Origin: Otatea glauca
Lineage: Eukaryota > Streptophyta > Magnoliopsida > Poales > Poaceae
Length of the DNA: 64,000 nt
Direction of reading: 5' to 3'
Assembly (NCBI GenBank): GCA_036346275.1
Contig: CM070723.1
Coordinates: 49,368,743 to 49,432,742, forward strand
The position numbers and the translations under genes were made by a program. The notes under the pieces were generated by a model. That model did not search any database. It saw only the letters and a list, made by a program, of their open reading frames with translations, and had not been told where the DNA came from. Within the stretch, counting starts at the first letter, position 1; the number at the start of each line of letters is the position of its first letter. Positions 34,576 through 46,500 of the stretch are shown piece after piece.

Positions 34576-34847
34576 CTCCCTCCCTGTGTTGATGAATTGA
34601 AGACGTTTTAGGATTTGCACTTCGACCTAGGCACGTGTAGAAATAATCAAATCGTCTTCCTTCGTTAGCTCACTTATTGCTCTTGGATAATACTCTATTC
34701 GATAGTAATAAATAAAATTAGGAATAATGAATAATAGGGGTATGCAAAGCAAGAAACAGTTAAAAGTTATCTAGAAATTGTAGAATGGCATGTGTTTAGA
34801 AACAAAATTTGAAAGTTAGAATGACATGTATTTAGAAACGGAGGATG
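34576..34847. mobile_element. Stowaway-like MITE
   Basis: The left end reads CTCCCTCCCTGTGTTGATG; the reverse of the right end reads CATCCTCCGTTTCTAAATAC. It is flanked by TA (34574-34575 and 34848-34849). It is the same family as 32540-32815. Confidence 0.8.
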
Positions 34848-35185
34848 TATAAAAGAAGAAAGATGGTTACATGCTCCTGGATTTGAAATTAATAATTGAA
34901 ACAACAGCAGGCAGATATGTTTCCTTAAAAAGAACGAGGTGACGAATCAAGTAGAATAAGCTCTTGTGTAACGGTACAATTGGAAGCAGAAGCCATGCAA
35001 GTGTTGAAGCACAAAAGCTCAAGCCTCCGTCTTCCAAACTCACACCATCGCCATCGCCATCACCAATGGAACAGCTCTCAAGACAAGCCTGATCAGACTC
35101 CTACATACACACGCGAACCAATTCCCAAACCCATGCTGAAGCTGCAAATGCCATCGCTGCTGACAAGAAGAGAGGCCGGGTCAGA

Positions 35186-35878
35186 TCACACGGCGGAGAC
35201 GGCGTGCACCACGGCGGCGATGAAACAGGCGACCAGGCCTGCCGAGCCCCGGAGCGACTCGCCTCCGTTCCCCACGTTCGTCGTCGGCGTTGCCTTGGAC
35301 CCTGCATCCGACCCAGACATGAACGTCCGTCAGTGACCACAATTCAGACACGTCATCAACTTGGTCGTTCGGTGTTTAGTCGTCTTTACCTGTGCCGGCC
35401 AAGGTTGGCGTCTGTCCCGCCGGCGTCCCGGACGATGGCGACGTCGGAGCTGCGGCACCTGCAACGATCACCGTCAGTCGCAAGATCTAAGAACGGTTTC
35501 TGAACTATGGATGCAGTCCAAGAATTTCGTGGATGGCATACACTTACTTTTGCAGTCGCTGACCGGCGGCGTCTTGACGTTGCACAGCTCCGGGAGGCCG
35601 AGCGCGCGCGTCTTGTTGATGTTAAGCCCGAGCGCCGCCGGGTCGGTGTTGAGCGCGACGCAGAGGCACTGCGGCTGCGACTGCACCACGGTCCCGAGCT
35701 GAGAGCAGCACGAATTGGACGGCGCCGTCTCGTTCCCCGTGATGTAGTTCAGGCACGTCGACAGGCTGATCAGCGTCTGCGTGCACCCGTTCCCCGTGGA
35801 CTGCGCCGCCGCGCCGCCGACGAAGGCCACCACGACGAGCACCGCCGCCGTGAGGATGGACACTGCCCTTGAAGCCAT
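35186..35878 (-). CDS. GPI-anchored non-specific lipid transfer protein (LTPG), 3 exons, 171 aa
   Basis: Binds lipids at the outer face of the plasma membrane and is implicated in cuticle or wax export. Exons on the minus strand: 35548-35878, 35390-35458, 35186-35301; both introns (88-89 bp) are GT-AG and the joined frame is intact. Residues 1-25 are a signal peptide ending at GGAAAQS. The eight-cysteine motif follows in order: GNGC, LSTC, SNSCC, PQCLC, ELC, SDC. NET and NKT are potential N-glycosylation sites. Exon 2 encodes a Pro/Ser/Thr-rich linker (APTSPSSGTPAGQTP). Exon 3 ends with a hydrophobic tail (AGLVACFIAAVVHAVSAV), a GPI-attachment signal. The ATG is the only one giving the signal peptide. 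A paralogue lies 3.5 kb away on the same strand. Confidence 0.93.
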
Positions 35879-35996
35879 ATCTTGAATCTTGCTTGCTTTC
35901 TTCTTGCCTTCTTGATAATACCGTCAGAAATCTGTGTATTACTCTCTAGGTGCTTGTAATTTGTGCTTGATTTGTGTGGTCTTGTGAGTTGTGATG

Positions 35997-36005
35997 GTTT
36001 TATAG
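35997..36005 (-). promoter_or_regulatory. TATA box of the LTPG gene
   Basis: On the minus strand CTATAAAAC lies about 120 bp upstream of the ATG, a typical spacing for a short-leader plant gene. Confidence 0.7.
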
Positions 36006-36166
36006 CGGTGGTTTTGAGGGGGAAGGTGGCAGGAGGAGGACAGGATGGGTTAAGCTGGTGAGCTGAATCTTCCTACTCTTGCAAAGGAAATTAGTTTTTT
36101 CTTCTCTTGCAGGAGTTGTTGTGCAGTTAGTTAGTACTAGTATGTCAGAACTCAGACTAGTATATA

Positions 36167-36421
36167 CTTCCTTCCGGTTACAGATATGCCATGTTTTGCA
36201 TATCGATATAGTCTTTAAAATAATACTTTGATCACTAATTTTTCTTATAACATATTTATAAAATATAATAAAATTATTAATATTATGAAAGTAATTTTCG
36301 ACCTACACATATGATTTTCATGTATCCAATTTAAATATTTAAAAGATGACAAATAGTCAAAGTTTTAAAAGTTTAACGGTATATATATCAAAGCGACATG
36401 TATTTATAACCGGAGGACATG
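36167..36421. mobile_element. Stowaway-like MITE upstream of the LTPG gene
   Basis: The left end reads CTTCCTTCCGGTTACAGATA and the reverse of the right end reads CATGTCCTCCGGTTATAAAT, with TA on both sides. It lies about 160 bp upstream of the TATA box. Confidence 0.7.
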
Positions 36422-37190
36422 TATCTCTGAGTCGATGGAGTATTCAGCAATATATCTTTCAGATCAAGTGGTGTTGTTGCCTTGTTGGTCATTGCATTGC
36501 CGTGTTGGAAGAAGCTAAACGAACAAGTAAACAACGACGGCATGCGTGTCGATCATCAGTCACAAGAGTACTTTTGGACGGTTAATTGGTGTGATTAAAA
36601 GATGAAAAAAATTTGGATCTTTTCCTTGAAACTATGAGGACAAAGTTGCTTCTGAAAACTTGCTTTCGTGAAGTGCAAGTGCTTTGAATTTTCCAGGTTT
36701 TTGAAGCATTCAGAAAAAGAAAAGAAAAATGAAATGCCGCGTTCTTCCCTCCTTTTTCTTTCCGATTTTGAGGGAAGCTACTCGCATGCAGAAACAAAGG
36801 TCCCAAATGTGCTAGCTTTTGTCTCGTGATACTTTTAGCTAGTTCTTAATTTCTTTAATGAACCTAATTAAAGAAAGTAGAGTGGTATTGCAAAGCTAAT
36901 GATTGCGTTTTGTTTAATCACTAGGCACCGGTGATTCTGGAAGCTGCATGGGAAATGGATGAAAAATTTGCAAGCTCCTTTTTTCTTAGGGGGAAAAAAT
37001 GGATGTAAACTACAAAATCATTCATGAGTCCTTTGTTGTGGTGCTATCATATCTTCCATGTTTTCTGTTGGTCGGATGTATATACTTGCTTCTTTCTTCC
37101 TCTTCAATCAAAAGTTGTTAAGCAGTGGTTAAAAGTAGTCTGCTAGTTCACTTTAGCAGTAGCGGTATTCGCTTGTTCACGCGTTGCAAC
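36422..37190. other. Non-coding spacer
   Basis: No gene or bounded repeat recognised. AT-rich with scattered stops in all frames. Confidence 0.45.
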
Positions 37191-37888
37191 AGCGATTTAA
37201 ATTTCGTTTTGGATAAGATTTCGCCCACGACTGAAATCCGAAATTTCTGCGAAGTCTCGTTATTTCGGACAAAATCCGGGCAAAATTCAAATTCGGAATT
37301 TTTGGACGAAATTTCGGATTTACGGTATTACCGAAATTTTGGAAAATTTCAACTGAACGAAAATGGTTCAAACGATGTCAAAAAAAATTCAATTTTTTTG
37401 GAGGTTTTTGACACATCAGTGATGTTCTCATAAAAATTTCATATAATTATCACGTCTAAGGAATTTTTAACAATTCAAACATTGCTACCGTCCTGATAAA
37501 ACACTGACTGACAAGTTTGATCCGAATGAAAAATGATACAAACCACGTTAGAAAATTTCCTGTTTGATCCTAGACTTCTTGAGATAGTACCATAAATTTT
37601 TTATAGCATAAAAAAGCTTCTTACATTTTATAAAATTCGAACAGTATTTCTACCAAAATTTTAAAATGTCTCAAAAAAATTGGGCAAATTATTATCAAAG
37701 ATCACTTTCTTATGGTTATTGATGTAATTGAAGTCAAATCCGGCCATAAAAATGCAAAATACGGATATTTTTTCGCCGAAAAAATGGAAGTACTATAGCA
37801 TTCCATTTTTTCCCCGGCCGGTACTTTAGATCTCGTGGAGGTGCGAAATCCGAGATTTCAGTGAAATTCGACGAAATTTCAATCCTTG
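37191..37888. mobile_element. Non-autonomous hAT-like element (family member d)
   Basis: The reverse of the right end reads CAAGGATTGAAATTTCG and the left end reads AGCGATTTAAATTTCG, one base shorter. Flanking octamers are GTTGCAAC (37183-37190) and ATTGCAAC (37889-37896), 7 of 8. The interior shares long diverged stretches with member e (ATGATCCTAGACT, GGTACCATAAATTTTTT). Confidence 0.7.
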
Positions 37889-37951
37889 ATTGCAACCACC
37901 CATTTGTAGTTTCATCTTGTTTTGTCTGTCGTCAGTTCTTAGACCTACAAC

Positions 37952-38333
37952 CATTGTTATCAATACCGCACCGATACCGGCTGGTATATACCATTTTATC
38001 ATTTAAATTAGTACAAAGTAGGCCTATATACTTTACCGGTCTTGATATTGGTCAATACTAGCTCGATAATGGTCATACCGGCTTCATTACTGGACAATAC
38101 CGGTCATACTGACTTCGATACCATATAATAACTGTCATATCGGCGGAATTGATAATATATGATATATTCGAGAGTACCACTATGTATTTAGAGCAATATT
38201 ATAAGTAAAAACATGTTTACTTATAAATATGTATTATTATATTAAATCCAAAACGGTACGTTGGTATGAACCAGTACAAGAATGGTACAAGAGCCAAACC
38301 GATATAACCTCCTGTATGGTATTAACAACTCTG
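37952..38333. mobile_element. Probable hAT-type MITE, GATACCGG-rich
   Basis: The left end reads CATTGTTATCAATACCG; the reverse of the right end reads CAGAGTTGTTAATACCA. Flanks CCTACAAC and CCTACGTA share only five bases, so the duplication is degraded. The interior repeats ACCGGTC, GATACCG and GGTATA words. Confidence 0.55.
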
Positions 38334-39337
38334 CCTACGTAACAAATGACCACATCTGTTTGTGCTTACAGATTCAGATTTCTTGTGTCGTCTAGTTTCG
38401 ATTGGCAATCGGGGAAGATAACTCTGCATATGGACTCTACTGTTGCTGAATCCTCTAGTGCTGGGATATCTAGGCCGTTAGATAATGATTGGATGGTGGA
38501 TTGTAGTGCACTGCAAATTAAACTTCACAGTAATTAACAACAGTAGCTGTTGCAGAGGAGCCGTGCCTGCTATGTGACTCTTGCTGAACAAGAATAACAC
38601 GATAATTCACTTTGTTCTTTTGCGGTTAAAGTTAGATGCAACCACCAATTTGATGCGAGCGGAAGATGGGGTGTTTACAGTTACCAGTGCTATGTGTGTT
38701 ACATCTTCATAAACAAAGGTTTGATTTGTGAGCATAATTGTAGCTTGTCACATTTTCTTCCGTAGTCTATGTGTTGTAGCATCATCCCTTTTTATTTTGT
38801 CTTTTTGGATAGAGGAATAGGTTCGGTTTTTCTAATTACTTCACGAGCAGTACTTCAATGTTTTCCCTCCTAATACAAGTTGTATAAATCTTAAAGCAAA
38901 CGAAGAGATAAGTAATCACCATCTACCCTTCATTTATACTTTAATATTTGTGCAACTGTAGAAAAGAAAAGCATGGAAGCACCTCTCTTACTTCACCACA
39001 TTCCTCACTGTTATAAGTAATTTTTTTATTTTTCATGGACATGCAAAAGCTTTGCGTGTCAATGTGTTACCAACTAAAATAGGCAACGTGGTAGCCGCAA
39101 ATAGCGCCCCGGGCGTCCCGAAATAATAGAATGCTACAAGGAATATAGTAGGCCAATGTTTGTCTAATATTATGCGTGGCAAAGATAGCTATAAAAAAAT
39201 ATCTAACACATAAATTTCAGTAACCCTACCCTAATGCACCAAGAATATCACAATTCACAAACGCTGTTGAAGACAAAGAATCATGTTCCACTGTGACATC
39301 ACATTAATAAGCTCATTCACAATGTGATAATGCTTGC
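38334..39337. other. Non-coding spacer downstream of the second LTPG
   Basis: Contains copy 2 of the small foldback repeat (38870-38960). Nothing else recognised. Confidence 0.45.
38870..38960 (-). repeat. Small foldback repeat, copy 2 of 3
   Basis: Reverse-complement match to 19201-19291, including GGGTAGATGGTGATTACTTA and the CACAAATATTAAAG end. Confidence 0.75.
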
Positions 39338-40776
39338 TCAACTCGATCTGATCAAGCCAGCGTGGCTAGCTCCAACTGCAAGCAGCACTGCAAATGCTGG
39401 CATCACGGACACGTGGGCAATTCCCCTCCAGGCAGAGCTGGGCAGCACCAGCGGCCTCGTCTGCCCCTGGCTGGCCGGCGTCGTCGTCGTCGGCGGCGAT
39501 TCGGGCTGGACCGACGACTGCGGCGGCGGCGACGGCGCTGTAAATTGGACGCAATTCATGACGTTCATCGGTGAAACTGCGACAAAAGGAAGTCACGAAA
39601 CTTAAGCAAGGTTCTTACGCAGACGAGGCACGGAGGGAGCGAATGCAACGGGGCCTGGAGCTGGGATCTGAGCTGACGTGTCTGCAAATCACCAAATCAA
39701 CGGAGCAGATAGCTTAGTATATATCCATTCATGCCATCAGTAGTCCTTGATATATTTAAAGATCGATTACAATATTAGCATGTTTGGAGTACAGAAATTC
39801 CACGAGAAACGGTTTAATTCTCACAGTAATATATGACAGTCCCTGTGCTTCTAATAGGCTGTATATAGTATATAAGACTTTTTACCATTTTCAAAAGGTA
39901 TCAAAATTTACGTTGAGATCGTACCAAGATGTCTTAGGTATAATAAAAAGTCAGATTTTTTTTTAATAATACATTTTCTGAAAGGAATTGCGACATTAAT
40001 ACGCGAAACAGAAAAATTGCAAAAATAATACCCCGTTGCCAAACGGTACGACGAAATAGCAGTAGTCATCAGCGGGCTGGATGAAGACCCTATTGTCGTC
40101 ATACGGTATGACGATAACTCTTTAATCCCATACGGTATGACTACAAACGCGGGATTAAGAAGTTGTCGCCATACTGTATGGCAACAACTCTTTAATCCCG
40201 TGTGATTAAGGAGTTATTGCCATACGGTATAGCGACAACTTCTTAATCCCGTGAGATTAAGGAGTTGTTGTCATACGGTATGACGATAATAGGGTCTTTG
40301 TCTAACTCGTTGGCGACTACTTTCGTCGTATCGTTTGGCAACGGGGTATTATTTTTGTAATTTTTCTGTTTCACGTATTAACGTCGCAATTCCTTTTAAA
40401 AAATGTATTATTAAAAAAAATTCAAGTCTCATGGTATATACCTCGGCACTGCAGGGGCACAGACATGGAGTTGCACGCCCGGGGTAGCGTGACGGCGAGC
40501 GTCCGGTTGATCGGGATGCCGAGGGGCACGTTGCCGGTGAGGATGAGGCAGGCGCAGCTCGTGCCCGCGTTGATCACGTACGGCCGCGAAGGACCGGCAG
40601 CAGTCGGCCGTCGGCGACCCGCCACCGCCGTTGGTGACGAAGTTGAGGCACGGTGCGAAGCTGGTGATGAGCGACGCCGTGCACGACGCCACAGCGCCCT
40701 GCCCGGACACCGGCGCCGGAGCCGGCGCGGCCAGGGCCAGCAAAATCGCTGCCGCGGCGAGCAGCTTGAGGTCCAT
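39338..40776 (-). pseudogene. Second GPI-anchored LTP (LTPG), frameshifted in exon 1
   Basis: Paralogue of the gene at 35186. Exons on the minus strand: 40442-40776, 39619-39681, 39338-39537, all with GT-AG borders. Exon 1 begins MDLKLLAAAAILLALA, a signal peptide, and carries the first four motif cysteines (VASC, FAPC, ADCC). At about 40585-40592 the bases GTACGT appear where GT is expected, a 4-bp excess that shifts the frame. Beyond it the family sequence resumes in another frame (NAGTSCACLIL, RACNSMSVPLQC). Exon 2 is a Pro-rich linker. Exon 3 is Pro/Thr-rich (ESPPTTTTPASQ) and ends in a hydrophobic GPI-type tail. Without the extra 4 bp the product would be about 197 residues. Either a recent pseudogene or a sequencing error; the intact splice sites favour a recent event. 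Intron 1 is expanded by a foldback element. Confidence 0.8.
39954..40423. mobile_element. 470-bp palindromic foldback element in LTPG intron 1
   Basis: Inverted arms of about 150 bp start GATTTTTTTTTAATAATAC on the left and the matching sequence on the right. They include AAGGAATTGCGAC and AATAATACCCCGTTGCC, with only scattered mismatches. The centre is itself made of alternating inverted units with CATACGGTATG and TTAATCCC. Flanks contain AAAGTCA and AAGTCTCA, at best a degraded duplication. The arm sequence resembles the Mutator-like foldback at 26891, so the class is probably the same. Its right edge is 18 nt from the exon 1 splice donor. Confidence 0.8.
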
Positions 40777-40884
40777 CTCTGCCTGTCACGTTTCGCAACT
40801 TTGCACGGGCACGTTTTTTGGAGGGAGAAGTAGTGTGGATCGGTGAGGTTGCGGTGCACCGTCGAGTTTGTGCTGCGTGTGTTT

Positions 40885-40894
40885 ATATAGGGAG
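40885..40894 (-). promoter_or_regulatory. TATA box of the second LTPG
   Basis: CTATATAAAC on the minus strand, about 110 bp upstream of the ATG. Its retention fits a recently inactivated gene. Confidence 0.65.
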
Positions 40895-42156
40895 GTAGGG
40901 ATGGGAGAATTGTGACGTGTCATGTTGGTAGGTGAGTAGTTCGTTATGTCAGTGTAGCTAACATAATTAATCTTATATTCTGTCGACTGTCCATGTGCGT
41001 CAACGAAGGTCAACTAGAAAACTTTCGAGCAAGATGCATATTTCACACATACAATTCTATAATCTTATATCGTAATATTATAAATCCAACACAAATATTT
41101 AAAATTTGCTAAAAGATCGTTATGTCTTTCGTGAGGGTTGGAACTTACCCGACAAGGTCGTTATGGATTGGTACCAAGATCAAATCCAAAGTAAGCGGAC
41201 CTAATTTTATTCGGATAAAGAATTGCATCTGCCACATTAGAATTACTTGCATCTGCCACATTAGAATTCACAAGCAATACAAAATAGTTCTAAGGTCTTA
41301 CAAACATAACCTATCAAAATTGAAATCAATTCAATCAACAAATTTGAATCATTGAAGATATCATCCTGAAATTTTTCATTCTGCCCGTGCATGTCATGGT
41401 GTTGAGGTCATCGGGTAGGAAGGGTTCGTCACCAAATGCTTTGCTCTCGGTGTAGCACAAGGCAAGTACGCTTTGTTATTTTCTTTGAGAGGGCTTCTCC
41501 AATGTGGGGGCATATGTTGACCATCCATGTGACATGGGATAGCTACAGGTAATTAATGGGATATACACACATATAGCATGTTAGGTTCTCTCTTTAATTT
41601 GTTCTTATTATTTTTCTCATGCATGGCATATTATGTTTCGAGAAACTTTATGGTGCGTTATACTGGTAGTATACAGTGGGTAGTAGAAATCAGATCTAAT
41701 CGTTGATTTGTTAAAGGTATTTTTACTACTTTACTACCAAGAAAGTATAAATAAATTCTAGCTAATCTGATTTATTGGTTCGAAACGAATAAACAGTTTA
41801 TATTGTATTTAGTGTACCGTAGAAGAGCACTATTTTTTTCCCGTTTCGAACGTAAAAGAAGGAAGAACACATGAAACGAGGAAATAGATCAATACAATCG
41901 TATACGAATTCCGGGTAGCTTTTTGCAATTTTTGCCTTTAATTAATGTGGATGATCTCTCGTATGTACTTGAAGCTGATCCTCGCCATTATAATTTGGGA
42001 GGTGGGTTATCTAATGGAAGCTTACGATCTTTTCTTTCTCTTGCAGATTAACGAGAGAATTTCTAGTCTTTCAAAGCGACGAGATACCTTTGATCTCACC
42101 GGTTGTTCGAGGACACGTAGATTCAGCCGCCTAATCTTGAAATTCATGTTGTGATG
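40895..42156. other. Intergenic region between the second LTPG and the K+ channel 3' end
   Basis: No gene supported. A short direct repeat, GCATCTGCCACATTAGAATT, occurs twice at about 41225 and 41249. The last ~150 bp should hold the 3' UTR of the K+ channel. Confidence 0.4.
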
Positions 42157-43560
42157 TTATTGATTCGTATGCGTGATGGCAATGTCAGGCACCCACTGAT
42201 CAGAGACAAGGAGGAGGTGATCGCCGTCCCTGATGAGCCTCACGTCGTCGACCTCGGCGCCGTCGATCGTCACCCCCCTCGTCGGCACGAACCCGAATTT
42301 GCTCCCACCGAGCTCAAGGAGCTGCCTCATCGTCTCCGGCACGAACACGAGTTTCTTCTCGACAGTGCCACTCCCTCGCTGCTCAGGGCATGAGATGGTC
42401 ACCCTGACGAGTGGGCTCTCCCTCTCGTGGCGGAAGCAAAGGCCACCGCCGTCTCCCTTCAAGAGCGAGCTTCCGTCCCCGCCGTCTTGCCGGCGTGCGT
42501 GGGTCGACGAGGAGATGACGCCGAAGAGGGAGTTCCGAAAGCTGGCCATCCGCTGAGGAGTGCTGCGCGAGGAAGAAGAAGGCCGGCCCCGCTTCGACGA
42601 CGACGGCGACGGCGACCCGACGCTGTCGCGGTGTGGGATCGCCGGCGCGGGCGCGCTCTTGAACCTCGTGATCGGTGGAGCCGCTGCCGTCGGGTGCTGC
42701 TCCACTGAAGAGCGTTGCTGCAGCTTCGGGTTCAGCGCTTCTCGGTGTGACGCAAACAGGAGCTGCATGTCGCCATGGCCGTGACGATCGGCCATGGCCC
42801 TCGGGGTCCAGCCATTGCCGTCCTCCCTGTCAGCGTCGGCACCGTGCTCGAGCAAGATCTTGGACATCTGAACGTTGCCGTCGAGGACAGCACGGTGCAG
42901 GGGAGTGGTACCGTCGCTGCTGCATGCCGCGGTCACATCTCCACCGTACCGGACAATCTCCTCGAGCAGCGCGGGGTCGTCTTCCTCGACAGCAACGCGA
43001 GCACAGGAAGCTGCATCGCCGGAGGACAAGTCTGCGCCAGCCTCCACCAGCAGCTGCACGACGGATTGGTGCCTCCGGCATAAGGCCTCCCACAAGGGCA
43101 CTCTCCCTTCTGGGCCTGCACATTAATTGCAAGATTTGATAGTGCTGCTTAGATTTCATAGGAAACTTTTGCAGATGATGATTTGAACTAGACACCAAAA
43201 TTGCTAAATCATATGGCTTTATAATATACGGAATGACTTGTGTTCCGTCCGTTTTTTTCGGACGTTTGCAACATTTTTTTTCCACGTGTGAAACATTTTC
43301 TTCCTACGTGTGCAACATTTTCCTTCGATGAACAGTTGAAATATCTACGCGAAACAAAATATTGCAGACGTTGAAAAAAATATTGCAGACGTAGGAAAAA
43401 AATGTTGTACGACGTGTCCGAGGAAATGAACAGTGATCAGACGTCCGATTGCTAGTATCACCCATACATACATACATACATACATACATACATACATACA
43501 TACATACATACATACATACATACATACATACATACATACATACATACATACATACATACA

Positions 43561-43591
<31 letters not shown>

Positions 43592-46500
43592 TCTAGCTTG
43601 CAAAAGGAATTTGCAAAGCATACCTCTGGCATTTGGATCAGCCCCATTCTCTAGCAGAAGCCTGACGCATTGGTCACTCCCACTGGAAGCTGCTACGTGC
43701 TGTAAAATCAAATGAGCAATGAACTCTGTAAGTTTCTGATTTAGATAACAAACAAGTAGAGCAAACAGCACAGATTGCATCAACTGAATAACAAGACATC
43801 CTGAGTATATAGGGCTGGGGCTGGCTAAAAAGTTGGATAGGACTCGAATCAAAATTGTTTTGATTACGGTAGTTATTAGATTCAAAATTAATGTCCATTT
43901 TGAAAAAAAAAATCAATGAGGCTCGGTTTGACAGGCTTGAATTTGAAATAACCACTTAAATGATAAATAAAATAGTTTTACATCAAACTATGTCAATTTC
44001 GACATAAGCCCGATAATAACTCGTTAAGCTCGATAGGCAGCCTATACCAGTGCTGTGTGGCCATAGTTATCTAATTCATTTGGGTCCAGGCCACCCTTAA
44101 GAAGCTGATTCAGCAAAAAGCCATCTCCTTTGGATGCTGCAAAGCAGAGCGTGATAGGGAGGTCCAGTTGGCCTCGAGCCAGCATGTGTTCAATCTCCTT
44201 CGTCACGCCGGCGATCACGCTGCTGTCTTTCTTCTCTTTAAGGTACTGCAAGATCGAGAGAGACGAGCTCTTAAGATCTAAATTTTCCCTTTGTTGATCT
44301 CGGTCGCATCGCGGTAAATTGACCTGGAAAAGGTTGTTCATGATTATAGTTCCATCGCCAACATTGGACTGAACAATCCTGAGGAATGCGGTCCGGTCCA
44401 AGCGCAGGAGCTGGCACAGGGAACTTGTTCTGGCCGTGAAGAGCTGAGGCCTGTAGCACAGAACTCCGATTTCGCCGACGACATCTCCTGCCTTAGCCAT
44501 CCCAGCCAGCTGCACATTACGTAGGAAGGAAGATTATAAGCAGCGCTTGGTGCTTTGTTCATGTCATAGTTACCGGGAACGGCTTCGTTCGAGGGTACGG
44601 GATTCGGGTTCACGGTTAGCCACCTTTTCTTTCAATTTTCACCACGAACACGAATCCCGTACCTTAAACCGGTTCAGGTTCGACGAATTCTGTTCGTGAT
44701 TCGCAGGGTTTTACAGCGAATCTGGTAACTATGATTCATGTATGTACTCGACCAATCTATGCAGTATGAATTATGAAAGGAACAAAGGACTGCCTGTTCT
44801 GCGCCATTCTGGAGCTCTAGCAACTCCTGCAAATTCGTCACTCACATGCATCAGCATCAACTTCTTTTCTGATTTTTTTATTCACCAGCAGTACTAAATT
44901 CTTTGTTATATAGCCACAAATTGGGACCAATTGTGGAAAGAACAAAGGTAATTACGGACTAGAGAATCATGAAAAGAGTGATTTTACCACACTACCAGTG
45001 ACTAGAATGTAGAAATCTGCCGGTGCTTCGTTCTGTAGAACGACGTCCTCTCTCGGCGCGAAGTACTCGGCATTCATCTCGGAAACCTTCACAAGTAATT
45101 ACACAACAGGGAAAAAAAGGTAGCTAAGCAAATCTACAAGGAACCATGAAAAACTATCATCATCTTCATTACCAGCTGAAAGATTAGGTCATTGGAGACC
45201 CCCTGAAACAGGTAGACATTCTGGACAAGACCGAAGAACAGGTGGTGAGAGATGCTGGACCTGATGGCCTTGGGCAGCGCGTCGAGGGTCTCCTGCTGCT
45301 GAAGCCCTTCCGAATGTGTCCTGAACTTCAGGCTGAGATGGGAGATCATCTGATCCTGCAGCCGAGCAGGCAGCTGGTGCCGTAGCGCGAAGCTCGTCGC
45401 CGCTTGAATTGTGTCCCTCTTTAATCAGCCCAAAGACATCAGATCAAAACTAAATGTCAGAGTGAAACTCGACTTTAGCAGCAGTAAAAAAAGAGTGTCT
45501 ACCCATCGTTTGCATGGTTTATTTGGGGCAAATCATTCGGATTTCTGGCCATTAGATCTTTAGTCAACTGTCCATATCTACCCCGTCTCTGCATTATATA
45601 ATCACCACAACCCAAGCCCACGCAACTTAGAGTCGCCGCTGAGGTTTCAAATTTTGTTTTCGGACTATATCACATAGGCAACTGAAATCTAAAATTTAAA
45701 CGAGATTTCGGAATTTCGAATGAAATCAGGACGAAATTCAAAAAGCAAAATTCAAATCCAGAATTTTTTGGATCGGGATTTCTGAGATTTTGGTCGAAAT
45801 TGCCAAAATCTCGGTAAATTTCAACTGAATGAAAATAGTCAAAACCACGTTAGAAAATTGTTAAAAAAAATTTGGATCGTCTTGACGCATCACTAATATT
45901 CTCATAAAATTTTCAGATGATGATCAAGCCTAACGAATTTTCAAAAATTCTGATAATGCTACTGTCCTGATAAAGGCCAAGTATATGTATTGCTTCCATA
46001 GATTTGATTGAGCAACCAAAATAGGTTTAGAATTTTTAAAATTTTTACAGAAGGGTGCTGAGCTAATTCTTAAGCTCTCCTAAAAATTTTGGATTATGAT
46101 CATACTCGAGCAAATTTATAAAATTCTGACTATGTTACTGTCTTATTTATGTTCCTTCAGTTTTTTATTTTTCAAAGATAACAAATGAAGTTAAATTCTT
46201 TTGGAAATTTTTTTGTATGATCCTAGACTACTAAAGATGGTACCATAAATTTTTTTAGAGCATGATCAAGCTTGTAAATTTTTATAAAAATCTGATAGTG
46301 CTTCTGTCATTTTTATAAAACATCTCAGAAATTCTGTTTTTAAAAACAAAATTCATATCATATGACATTCTTAAGAGGTATTGTCCTAAATCTGGTCAAA
46401 TCCAATCCAAAAAACTTTGAAATCTAGTCAAAATACCTATTGTTTTGGTGAAATTTGCCGATCTTTTCGCTGAAAAGTTTGAAATCACTGTAGCAATTTG

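Noticed and set aside
42157..43139. Plus-strand frames opposite the last K+ channel exon
   Set aside because: Antisense shadows of the ankyrin/KHA exon.
43463..43589. Direct repeat array as a CRISPR-like structure
   Set aside because: Pure tetranucleotide repeat without spacers, in a eukaryotic intron.
43304..43885. 193-codon minus-strand frame with a long VCMYVCMY repeat
   Set aside because: It is the translation of the CATA microsatellite plus real exon 9 of the K+ channel read through the intron.
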